49,310 nt of DNA from an uncultured Lachnospiraceae bacterium. Its GTDB lineage: Bacteria > Bacillota > Clostridia > Lachnospirales > Lachnospiraceae. The stretch spans positions 1 to 49,310 of the forward strand of contig CANOLA010000013.1 of the NCBI GenBank assembly GCA_947566705.1, written 5' to 3'. Under the pieces are notes generated by a model. It made no database searches. It was given only the letters and a program-made list of their open reading frames with translations, and had not been told where the DNA came from. This document shows positions 17,197-24,771 of the stretch, one piece after another; the first letter of the stretch is position 1, and every line of letters begins with the position of its first letter. Both the position numbers and the translations under genes were made by a program.

Positions 17197-17626
17197 GAAA
17201 GCTTTCCCGGTCCAGCATACGGATTAATTTAAAATTGGAATGGTAGGGAACGGTATCCATACGGTTGCACATTTCCAGATAATTTAAAATTTTCAGATTT
17301 ACTGTATGGTCAAATAATGTTTTATATTTATGCGGATTTAAATTAATGTCCTTCACAAGGTCCGCGTTGACTGGACAGTAGGAACCTTCAATGACACTGG
17401 AAGAAAGAATGGAATCAATATAAATGCGGTCATAGGAATCAGTTACATACTTCATCAAATGAAGACCGTCCACCCTCAGGGAACGGCTCTTCATATTCAG
17501 GTCACGGATTCCAATCCAGTATTTTGTTGTTTGTCCGTTCCTGTTCCGGTATTCAATGCTTAACCATTTTCCCTCGTGGACTGCACGGAAAATGTCCCGG
17601 TAAATGGAATTCATGTTTGTATTCAT
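17177..17626 (-). pseudogene. N-terminal WYL-like fragment of the same helicase
   Basis: 149 residues. The segment HEGKWLSIEYRNRNGQTTKY followed by WIGIRDL and a strand-rich continuation (LRVDGLHLMKY, IYIDSILSSSVIEG) resembles the WYL-like N-terminal domain of large AAA/DNA2-like helicases. The frame stops at KPPA and overlaps the C-terminal fragment by 20 bases. The continuation of the protein lies in the neighbouring frame (MINRLLEYEKKGKQ...), consistent with a junction around 17180-17196. Read as a remnant, not a separate gene; a small stand-alone WYL-like protein is the alternative. Confidence 0.6.
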
Positions 17627-17759
17627 TTGCCTGTTATTCCCTTTCTTCCTGTGTGGTGGACTGCTTTTAGTATATCATAGGATGATGCATTATGATAGAT
17701 ATGAATGGATTAATGGGGATTTATCTAAAATGAGATTTTATATGTGATAAAAAGCATTG

Positions 17760-17788
17760 TTGTGGAGCGTCGGAAGATGTGCTATAAT
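17760..17788 (+). promoter_or_regulatory. promoter of plus-strand small RNA
   Basis: TTGTGG (17760-17765), 17 bases, TATAAT (17783-17788). It points into a structured 130-base segment. Confidence 0.6.
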
Positions 17789-17874
17789 TTCAAAAGAGCA
17801 ATCGTGTTTACGTTTTGTAAGTAGTCATACATAGCAAAACCACCCTGATACTTTGGTCGGTGTTTGGGTGGCAT
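17782..17874 (-). CDS. small ORF, candidate (truncated) type I toxin peptide
   Basis: 30 codons from ATG 17874. The better start is the internal ATG at 17832, seven bases after an AGGGTGG ribosome site, giving the 16-residue peptide MYDYLQNVNTIALLKL. The minus-strand RNA folds so that GGGTGG (17840-17845) pairs with CCACCC (17866-17871), hiding that ribosome site, as in many type I toxin mRNAs. Holin-like toxins of Firmicutes are longer, with a full membrane helix, so this copy is probably truncated. The resemblance to them is from memory and unverified. Confidence 0.4.
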   Translation of the reverse strand: MPPKHRPKYQGGFAMYDYLQNVNTIALLKL

Positions 17875-17925
17875 TGCTATCTTGATTTTATCGGTCAACC
17901 CCTTGTGGGCGGTTGCTCTCTTGAT
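17795..17925 (+). ncRNA. structured small RNA, candidate type I antitoxin
   Basis: Predicted transcript starting a few bases after the TATAAT. It can close with AGAGCAA near the start and TTGCTCT near 17912-17919. An internal stem AGCAA/CCACCC pairs with GGGTGG/TTGCT (17834-17878), and a short AACC...GGTT hairpin lies near 17897-17914. The opposite strand has its own inward promoter, so the two RNAs fully overlap, as in type I toxin-antitoxin loci. No protein frame of note on this strand. Confidence 0.5.
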
Positions 17926-17934
17926 TATGTCTAT

Positions 17935-17963
17935 AATATAGCATAGCTTGAATTTGGTTGCAA
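17935..17963 (-). promoter_or_regulatory. promoter of minus-strand small transcript
   Basis: Reading the minus strand: TTGCAA (17963-17958), 17 bases, TATATT (17940-17935). It faces the plus-strand promoter at 17760-17788 across the structured segment. Confidence 0.55.
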
Positions 17964-18008
17964 GAGCTTTTTATCTGTCTGGTACTATTCCGCAGTCTTG
18001 TATTTTAT

Positions 18009-18076
18009 AGTTTTTAATGAACAGGAAAAACAGCATGGAATGTCTTAAGGGAATATCTGGCACAGAAAGAAAATGA
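18009..18076 (+). repeat. scar copy of the 19415 gene with a 49-base internal deletion
   Basis: Bases 18009-18042 match 19951-19984 with one mismatch. Bases 18043-18076 match 20034-20067 with two mismatches. The missing 49 bases lie between two GGAATG copies present in the intact gene, so the deletion used that 6-base repeat and shifted the frame. Confidence 0.85.
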
Positions 18077-18192
18077 GTATTAGCTATTGAATGGAGACAT
18101 CTTATTTTCTGTCGTTTTTAACGGACACATATGAAATTTCTGTTGCATGAACATGGTTTTGGCTGTATGATTAAACCAGAGGAGAAATTACA

Positions 18193-19092
18193 ATGCGAAA
18201 TATAGATAAACCAAAGAAAATGGATTTTTCCAGTGAAAACAACGGTAACAGCGTGGATCAGGGAAAAATACAGAGGCACCGGCAATACCTGAAACGGCTT
18301 GAAAGGTTACGCCCGATAGATGATGATTTTATGCGCTGTGTCTTTAATGACAGTGAACGGCTGGGGGAATTTGTGCTGCGGATTATTCTGGACAGACCCG
18401 ATTTAATCATAACATCCATGCAGACACAGAAAGATATGAAAATGCTGGGCGGTGCGCGTTCCCTCTGTCTGGATGCATACGGGGAGGACAGTGATGGTAA
18501 GAAATATGATTTGGAAATCCAGCGTGATAACAGAGGTGCTGACCCGTATAGGGCAAGATACCATTCCAGTGCGATTGATGTGAGGAATCTGAAAGCAGGG
18601 CAGGAATTTACAGAGCTTCCGGAAACGTATGTTATATTCATTACAGAGCATGACATATTCCATGCAGGGGAACCGGTTTATCCGGTTGAGCGGATAAACC
18701 TGAAAACCGGACAGAGTTTTGATGATGGGGAGCATATTATTTATGTGAATGGTGAGTATGAGGGGACTTCCGATTTGGGGTGGCTCATTCATGATTTTAA
18801 ATGTACAAATGCTGCAGACATGCATTATAAAATGTTAAGGGACCGTGTAAAGTTTTTAAAAGAGAGTGAGGAGGGACAGGTATATATGTGCAGTGTAATG
18901 GAAGAAATAAGAACTGAGGGGATCGCTGAGGGAAGAACCGAGGGAATCGCCGAAGGAATCGCCAGGGGAATCCGGAAAAACATAGTTACTTTACGCCGCG
19001 TGGGTACTGCGGACGCCAAAATAAAATCTCTTTTAATGGAAGAATACCAGATTTCAGCGGAAGAAGCAGACTCATATCTGGGTTCCGTTTAG
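18193..19092 (+). CDS. Rpn/PDDEXK_2 family nuclease
   Basis: 299 residues. An N-terminal helical region (LKRLERLRPIDDDFMRCVFND) leads to the nuclease core: Asp94 in LCLDAYGEDSDGKKYDLEIQ with Glu108 and Gln110 forming the E-x-Q variant usual in PDDEXK_2, followed by RARYHSS. The C-terminus has the typical charged repeats, EGIAEGRTEGIAEG (about 238-251), and a short helical end. Rpn proteins are DNA endonucleases that promote RecA-independent recombination; many copies are annotated as putative transposases. A good AGGAG site precedes the ATG. The 103-bp repeat containing a terminator begins 47 bases after its stop. Confidence 0.85.
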   Translation: MRNIDKPKKMDFSSENNGNSVDQGKIQRHRQYLKRLERLRPIDDDFMRCVFNDSERLGEFVLRIILDRPDLIITSMQTQKDMKMLGGARSLCLDAYGEDSDGKKYDLEIQRDNRGADPYRARYHSSAIDVRNLKAGQEFTELPETYVIFITEHDIFHAGEPVYPVERINLKTGQSFDDGEHIIYVNGEYEGTSDLGWLIHDFKCTNAADMHYKMLRDRVKFLKESEEGQVYMCSVMEEIRTEGIAEGRTEGIAEGIARGIRKNIVTLRRVGTADAKIKSLLMEEYQISAEEADSYLGSV

Positions 19093-19139
19093 GGACTGGG
19101 AGAGTAACAAAAATAATAATTGGGATATGCAATGTATAT

Positions 19140-19242
19140 CTGGAAGAGTCGGAGCAATCCGGCTCTTTTGCTTTATAAAAACAAAACCGCCCTGCATACG
19201 AACATTCATCCAGCGCAGAATCTTCCGGAATTTAACCGCCGG
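19140..19242 (+). repeat. 103-bp direct repeat, copy 1 (contains a terminator)
   Basis: Differs from copy 2 (20332-20434) at only four positions. Begins with a rho-independent terminator, GAGTCGGA/TCCGGCTC with a GCAA loop and TTTT (19146-19169), followed by about 70 bases with no apparent gene. Confidence 0.9.
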
Positions 19243-19299
19243 GTTGCCCTGCTGATTCTGTACCCGTAAAATAATGGAAGAAATTCAATGTGAATTTTA

Positions 19300-19328
19300 T
19301 TGTAAAGGCAGGCGTTTTTTTGTATAAT
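19300..19328 (+). promoter_or_regulatory. promoter of the 19415 gene
   Basis: TTGTAA (19300-19305), 17 bases, TATAAT (19323-19328), about 85 bases before the GTG start. Confidence 0.65.
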
Positions 19329-19414
19329 TAAAGTGTGGCAAAAGTAAGCAATATCGTATTTTTGTCACATCATATGAAACATAAGCATGGACTTTTAGAA
19401 ACCGGGGTGATAAA

Positions 19415-20275
19415 GTGCAGAATGATACAAAGCAGGCACAGGAGATTATGGCAAAGCGAACTGTAAAAAACAGCGTATTCCTTGACCTTTTTCAAAATAA
19501 GAGTTATCTGCTGAAGCTGTATAAAACACTTCACCCGGAGGACACCGCAGCTACAGAGGACTCACTGACTGATGTAACAATAGAAAATGTGCTGACCGAC
19601 AATCTGTATAATGATTTAGGCTTTATTGTGGGTAATAAGCTGATGATCCTTATAGAAGCACAGTCTACCTGGACAATGAATATTTTAGTAAGAGTTTTGC
19701 TGTATCTGGCGCAAAGTTATCACGAATATTTTCAGCGCACCAGCCAAAACTATTACAAAAGCAAGAAAGTGAAAATGCCGAAGCCTGAACTTTATGTGAT
19801 TTTTACAGGAAACAAAGGACAAAAACCCGATAAAATATCCTTGTCCAAAGAATTTTTTGAGGGCATGGATATCGACCTTGAAGTAAAAGCAAAGGTTATC
19901 TATGAAAGCGGTAAGGACGACATCATCAATCAGTACATTGTTTTCTGCAAAGTTTTTAATGAACAGGCAAAACAGCATGGAATGACGGGGAAGGCGGTTA
20001 CGGAAACAATTCATGTATGCAAGGACAGGAATGTCTTGAGGGAATATCTGGCACAGAAAGAAAAGGAGGTTGTGACGATTATGATGAGTTTGTTTGATGA
20101 AGAACAGATTATGAAATCATTTATCAGAAGTGAAAGACATGATGCGGACAGGGAAACAGCAGAAAGAATGATTAAAATGGGAAAATTATCGCTTGATGAA
20201 ATTGCAGAATGTGTTCCCTCATTATCATTTGACGAATTAAAGGAACTTGAAGCAGAGGTCATGGAGTTAGCATAA
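19415..20275 (+). CDS. Rpn/PDDEXK-type nuclease, second subfamily
   Basis: 286 residues from GTG 19415, placed just after GGGGTGA. The N-terminus (NSVFLDLFQNKSYLLKLYKTLHP) and the core Asp67...Glu81-Ala-Gln83 (NDLGFIVGNKLMILIEAQST) match the Rpn/PDDEXK_2 group. The middle keeps PELYVIFTGNKG, and the C-terminus is the helical ERMIKMGKLSLDEIAE module. It is distinct in sequence from the 18193 protein. The gene plus its promoter lie between two near-identical 103-bp repeats, and a deleted fossil copy lies at 18009-18076, so this unit has been duplicated and lost locally. A recombinase gene follows the second repeat. Confidence 0.85.
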   Translation: MQNDTKQAQEIMAKRTVKNSVFLDLFQNKSYLLKLYKTLHPEDTAATEDSLTDVTIENVLTDNLYNDLGFIVGNKLMILIEAQSTWTMNILVRVLLYLAQSYHEYFQRTSQNYYKSKKVKMPKPELYVIFTGNKGQKPDKISLSKEFFEGMDIDLEVKAKVIYESGKDDIINQYIVFCKVFNEQAKQHGMTGKAVTETIHVCKDRNVLREYLAQKEKEVVTIMMSLFDEEQIMKSFIRSERHDADRETAERMIKMGKLSLDEIAECVPSLSFDELKELEAEVMELA

Positions 20276-20331
20276 TTGGCAAAACAATTTATGGAACTGT
20301 GTGGGACGTTTTGGATATTAATGACATAAAA

Positions 20332-20434
20332 CTGGGAGAGTCGGAGCAATCCGGCTCTTTTGCTTTATAAAAACAAAACCGCCCTGTATACGAACATTCA
20401 TCCTGTGCAGAATCTTCCGGAATTTAACCGCCGG
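20332..20434 (+). repeat. 103-bp direct repeat, copy 2 (contains a terminator)
   Basis: Second copy of the 19140-19242 sequence, 99 of 103 bases identical. The terminator stem at 20338-20361 follows the Rpn gene. Confidence 0.9.
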
Positions 20435-20466
20435 AGTAATATAATGACGGCTTTATTATTTTTTAA

Positions 20467-21099
<633 letters not shown>

Positions 21100-21112
21100 C
21101 AAAAAAAAACGG

Positions 21113-21140
21113 AGTGTCAAAAGGTATACTTTTTGACACT
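21113..21140. repeat. 28-bp near-perfect palindrome, copy 1
   Basis: AGTGTCAAAAGGTAT and its near-complement, one asymmetric pair. Starts 13 bases after the recombinase stop. A-run before and CTTTT after also make it a plausible terminator of the recombinase gene. Confidence 0.8.
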
Positions 21141-21268
21141 CTTTTACTGGCAAATATTTTATCACATTTTAATATAAAATGCAATATTTTTGCCGGATTT
21201 TGTCATCTTTCATGGAAAAAAATAGCATTTTTGCCATTTTTAAGTGCTGTTTTTGGGGCAGAATGGGG
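21141..21268. other. AT-rich spacer between palindromes
   Basis: 128 bases without a gene. Contains imperfect inverted motifs CTGGCAAATATT and AATATTTTTGCCGG (about 21147-21204) around ATTTTAATATAAAAT, possible accessory recombinase-binding subsites. Confidence 0.35.
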
Positions 21269-21296
21269 AGTGTCAAAAAGTATACTTTTTGACACT
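21269..21296. repeat. 28-bp perfect palindrome, copy 2
   Basis: Half-site AGTGTCAAAAAGTA followed by its exact reverse complement, centre dinucleotide AT. It has no T-run after it and no upstream gene to terminate, so a protein-binding or recombination site is more likely than a terminator. Confidence 0.8.
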
Positions 21297-21373
21297 TCAT
21301 ACTACAAACTTAAATGGAATTTCTGCAGATATTCTGGCGGAAAAATAAATTAAACAAACAAAGGAGATGCATT

Positions 21374-21703
21374 ATGAGAACAAGAAAATACCGGGAGTCA
21401 GTGGTCAAGGAGTTATTTGCAAAATCAGGAAACGTTTGTACGTTCCCAGGCTGTAACTGTACTTTGTACGATGGAAATGACGAAGAGGCGGAAGGCCATA
21501 TCTGTCATATTGTGGGACTTAAAGACATACGCCATGATCCGAACATGACAGAGGAGGAACTGAATGATTATGACAACCTGATTCTGATGTGTCCGAAGCA
21601 TCATGAGGAGATTGACAGCGATGAAGAAAAATATAAGGTTGATGTATTAAAGAAAATGAAAAAGGATCACGAGGCAGAAATTGCCAGAAAAGTCGCAAAT
21701 TAG
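21374..21703 (+). CDS. standalone HNH endonuclease domain
   Basis: 109 residues from ATG 21374 with AAGGAG seven bases upstream. Pattern: Cys22 and Cys27 (VCTFPGC), AEGHICHIVGL, then NLILMCPKHHEEIDSD, a zinc-supported HNH fold. It closely resembles the nuclease domain of HNH effectors that in CBASS Cap5 and other proteins are joined to a sensor such as SAVED; here the protein ends right after the nuclease helix (VLKKMKKDHEAEI). Could be a small mobile-element nuclease, a toxin-like effector, or a domain left after truncation. It lies directly after the recombinase palindromes. Confidence 0.8.
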   Translation: MRTRKYRESVVKELFAKSGNVCTFPGCNCTLYDGNDEEAEGHICHIVGLKDIRHDPNMTEEELNDYDNLILMCPKHHEEIDSDEEKYKVDVLKKMKKDHEAEIARKVAN

Positions 21704-21803
21704 GTTCTGGCATTTTCCGTACAGAGCAGGAAAGGTAAAAACCTTCCGGACTAAAAAACGAAACACGGTAATGAAAAAAATGAACGAAAGGGAGGTACTG
21801 CAT

Positions 21804-22781
21804 ATGAAAAGAATATTCAGTAACACATTGACACGAAAAATTATAAGCGCGTTCCTCGTGCTTGCAATGGTGGTAACCATTATTCCGGTAACGGACGCAG
21901 AGGCGAAGAAAAAGTACCAGTACAAACATGATTTTTACACAGTTGACGGCAGGAAGACAGATGGTCACAAGGAAGAAATCATAAACACCGAACATCTCGA
22001 AGGCTGCGACTACAAAGACTACCCGGAAAACGAATGCCCATACTGTGGAAAGTATGGCCTGTTTAACTGCTATAACTGTCTCTGGGGCACAGCAAAAGAC
22101 ATGTATGCATACGGTCTGAATGCGGACGAGGTGAAGCAGCTTGCGGCAGGAAAGACTGTGGTTATCCATGTTGACAGATGCAGGGTCCTGACAATTAGTA
22201 ACAGCACAAACGTGAATCTTAAGGAACTGTTCGTGGAAATGTCCTATACGGACAAGAAGGGGAAAAGGAAGGCTTTAAAAGACTTCGTGGAACCGCTCGG
22301 TGATAATGGCAGCGTCTTTAAACTCAATGCAAAGAACGGCTGCCCTGTTATCACGGACGTTGACATTACGCTCAGGCTTCCGTCAAAGGCAGTCTACAAA
22401 AAATACACGCGATTCGAGCTGCCGAAGGGTTACAAGGGTAAAAAGAACACCTATCTGGTATCCTTGTGGGTTGGTACGGAGGAGCAGTGCAGGAATAACC
22501 GTACACATATCTCAGCTGAAGGAATTGAGGAGCCGATTGAGTATTACCTTGGCAAGGGCAAGTGGGGAATGAAATATGCACCGCTTGGTGCATACGATGC
22601 TGTAAGCGGTATGTGTATAGATGATAAAACCATAAAGAACGGCTGGTCATTTACCATCAGGGGCAAGTACACGCACCGCAAACTGACTTACAAGGTCATT
22701 TTCACAAAGAAAAGAACTGGAAAGCTTGTGTATGACAAGTTCAAGCATGAGTCACAGCTTGGGGTAAAAGACGCAAAATAA
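21804..22781 (+). CDS. secreted protein, unknown function, Cys-rich N-terminal segment
   Basis: 325 residues from ATG 21804, nine bases after GGGAGG; the frame is open further upstream but overlaps the HNH gene. The signal peptide KRIFSNTLTRKIISAFLVLA... ends near DAEA. The mature start has CPYCGKYGLFNCYNC, resembling a zinc ribbon or disulfide pair. The rest is beta-rich with no recognised domain (ISNSTNVNLKELFVEMSYTD). Exported to the cell surface or outside. No sortase motif or membrane anchor at the C-terminus. A clear terminator follows at 22830-22863. No function assigned. Confidence 0.7.
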   Translation: MKRIFSNTLTRKIISAFLVLAMVVTIIPVTDAEAKKKYQYKHDFYTVDGRKTDGHKEEIINTEHLEGCDYKDYPENECPYCGKYGLFNCYNCLWGTAKDMYAYGLNADEVKQLAAGKTVVIHVDRCRVLTISNSTNVNLKELFVEMSYTDKKGKRKALKDFVEPLGDNGSVFKLNAKNGCPVITDVDITLRLPSKAVYKKYTRFELPKGYKGKKNTYLVSLWVGTEEQCRNNRTHISAEGIEEPIEYYLGKGKWGMKYAPLGAYDAVSGMCIDDKTIKNGWSFTIRGKYTHRKLTYKVIFTKKRTGKLVYDKFKHESQLGVKDAK

Positions 22782-22829
22782 CGGACATGCCAAAAAGTAG
22801 CACTGCAGACAATATCATCTTAAAAAACA

Positions 22830-22863
22830 AACTGCTGATTCATCAATAGAGTCAGCAGTTTTT
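22830..22863 (+). terminator. rho-independent terminator
   Basis: AACTGCTGA (22830-22838), loop, TCAGCAGTT (22852-22860), then TTT; ends the secreted-protein unit. Confidence 0.75.
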
Positions 22864-22982
22864 CTATACTGGAGAAAGAAAGTAACAAAGCAAAAATTTT
22901 TTATAAGACAAAATAAAGCATTAATTATCGGGAATTTTTCACATAAAAATGTTATACTCTTTATGATTGGAGGAATGCATTT

Positions 22983-23900
22983 ATGGAAGAATATATTTTA
23001 GAGCATTACAGAAAGCCGGGAACCTATACATATGCCGGTGCCTATTTAGATTATTTCCGTACCCTGCCGGATGATGTTTCCGTGCTTGGCAGGCTGGTAT
23101 GTGCGCAGGTAATTCACCGGGTAACATTAAAAGAAGGAAACACCAATGCAAACGCAAATCTTTTATATGGGGATATGAACTGTTATCCGTGGTACAGAAT
23201 GCGATGCGAGGATGATGTGTTTCTGACGGCTGCGGCACTTGCGGCTGAACTGTTCCGGCTGGATGAGCGGGGATTCGTGGCAGACAGAAAGGCAGAGAAT
23301 AAGCTTGTGGTAACATGCCGTTATGTGTCTGTACTTATGAGTGCAATTTTAAAAGCAAAAGGGATTCCTGCGAGAAGCCGTGCCGGGTTTGCGCCTTATT
23401 TCAAACAGGGGGTCAGCATGGACCACTGGATTAACCAGCATTACAGTGAAAAAGAAGGACGGTGGATTACGTTTGACGCAGATGGGTTTTATGAGGAGAA
23501 CGGTATGCCGCTTTCACAGTATGACATCCCGCAGGACAGCTTCGACTGGGCTGCGGAGGCTTATCTTGCCGTCAGGAGCGGGAAAACGGATGGGAAACAG
23601 TATCTGTATGCGGACGGACTGGGGACATGTTCGCTTCCTGCGTTAGTCCGTTATCTGGTTTATGATTTTCATGCGCTTATGAATCATGAACTGACCTATA
23701 CATTTCTGCCTGCTTATCTGGACGGGAGGCTTGACAGACTGACGGAACAGGAATTACAGGAACTGGATAAACTGGCAGAGCTGCTTTTAGAACCGGACAG
23801 GAATTTTGATAAGCTCTGTAAGTTCTGGAATACGGAAAGAAAATTCAGAATTATTCACAGTCCTCTTGTGGGGGCTGCCGATACAGACAAACTGATTTAG
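22983..23900 (+). CDS. transglutaminase-like (protease-fold) protein
   Basis: 305 residues, no signal peptide, presumably cytoplasmic. The transglutaminase-like triad is visible: Cys112 in TCRYVSVLMSAILKAKGIPAR, His148 in SMDHWINQHY and Asp165 in WITFDAD. In bacteria this fold serves as cysteine protease or amidase as often as cross-linker; the substrate is unknown. The next gene, an AraC/GyrI-type regulator, starts 11 bases later with its ribosome site overlapping this stop, so the two form an operon and the regulator may respond to the same compound. GGAGG lies nine bases before the ATG. Confidence 0.8.
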   Translation: MEEYILEHYRKPGTYTYAGAYLDYFRTLPDDVSVLGRLVCAQVIHRVTLKEGNTNANANLLYGDMNCYPWYRMRCEDDVFLTAAALAAELFRLDERGFVADRKAENKLVVTCRYVSVLMSAILKAKGIPARSRAGFAPYFKQGVSMDHWINQHYSEKEGRWITFDADGFYEENGMPLSQYDIPQDSFDWAAEAYLAVRSGKTDGKQYLYADGLGTCSLPALVRYLVYDFHALMNHELTYTFLPAYLDGRLDRLTEQELQELDKLAELLLEPDRNFDKLCKFWNTERKFRIIHSPLVGAADTDKLI

Positions 23901-23910
23901 GAGAAACTGT

Positions 23911-24765
23911 ATGGACTGGGTGAAAATGGTAGAGGCTGCACTTGAATACATCGAAAAAAATATTACAGGGGATTTGTCAGTCGGCAAAATAGCGCAGGAA
24001 ATGAACATTTCCCCGTTTTATTTTCAGAAAGGGTTTTCCATGCTGTGCGGGTATACCATAGGGGAATATATTAGAATGAGGCAGTTATCGCTGGCAGGCA
24101 GCGAACTGCTTGCATCGGATATTAAGGTGATGGAGCTTGCAGTAAAATACGGCTATGAATCGCCGGACAGTTTCACAAAGGCATTTACACGTTTTCATGG
24201 AAGCACCCCGACAGATGTACGGAAAAACGGAGCATCCCTGAAATCTTTTGCACCGCTGCACATCAGGCTGTCACTGGACGGAGGAACCATAATGGAATAC
24301 CGTATTGAGGAAAAACCTTCATTTAAAGTAATGGGTATATCAGAAATTTTTTCTTATGAAGCGGCAGACACAGATGTTCCCGGATACTGGGATAGGTTTC
24401 ATGTGCATGCAGAGGCAAAAGCTGTACTTGGAATGTATGGAATCTGCCTTGATGAGGAAATGTCGGGAAACCGGTTCAGGTATATGATTGCAGATGATTT
24501 TCAGGCGGAAGCTGCAGCCGGAAAAAATCTGGAGGAATATACCATTCCCTCCCATACATGGGCGGTTTTTCCGTGCAGGGGAGCAATGCCGTCCGCCATA
24601 CAGGAAGTCAACCGGAGAATTTTCTCCGAATGGCTTCCGGCAGGGCAGTACGGGATAGCCGGAGGCTATAACATTGAATATTACAGCAATCCTGCGGATT
24701 ATAAAGACGGTACGCAGGATTTGGAATATTATGCGGAAGTATGGATTCCGGTAAAAGAAAAGTAA
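23911..24765 (+). CDS. AraC-family regulator with GyrI-like effector domain
   Basis: 284 residues. Residues 1-105 carry two helix-turn-helix motifs (LSVGKIAQEMNISPFYFQKG and IKVMELAVKYGYESPDSFTK followed by AFTRFHGSTP), and about 125-284 form a GyrI/SOUL-like small-molecule-binding domain (MEYRIEEKPSFKVMG ... YAEVWIPVK). This is the layout of Rob/TipA/BmrR-related multidrug-type regulators, which bind hydrophobic compounds. Likely regulates itself and the upstream transglutaminase-like gene. It ends six bases from the convergent YiiX-like gene, with no obvious terminator between. Confidence 0.9.
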   Translation: MDWVKMVEAALEYIEKNITGDLSVGKIAQEMNISPFYFQKGFSMLCGYTIGEYIRMRQLSLAGSELLASDIKVMELAVKYGYESPDSFTKAFTRFHGSTPTDVRKNGASLKSFAPLHIRLSLDGGTIMEYRIEEKPSFKVMGISEIFSYEAADTDVPGYWDRFHVHAEAKAVLGMYGICLDEEMSGNRFRYMIADDFQAEAAAGKNLEEYTIPSHTWAVFPCRGAMPSAIQEVNRRIFSEWLPAGQYGIAGGYNIEYYSNPADYKDGTQDLEYYAEVWIPVKEK

Positions 24766-24771
24766 ATAACA

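Noticed and set aside
17795-17925. Riboswitch for the following Rpn gene
   Set aside because: The structured segment ends about 270 bases before the gene, is crossed by an opposing promoter, and resembles no riboswitch core known to me.
21113-21296. Terminal inverted repeats of an insertion sequence
   Set aside because: Each copy is itself a palindrome, the 128-base interior holds no transposase, and no target-site duplication is visible.
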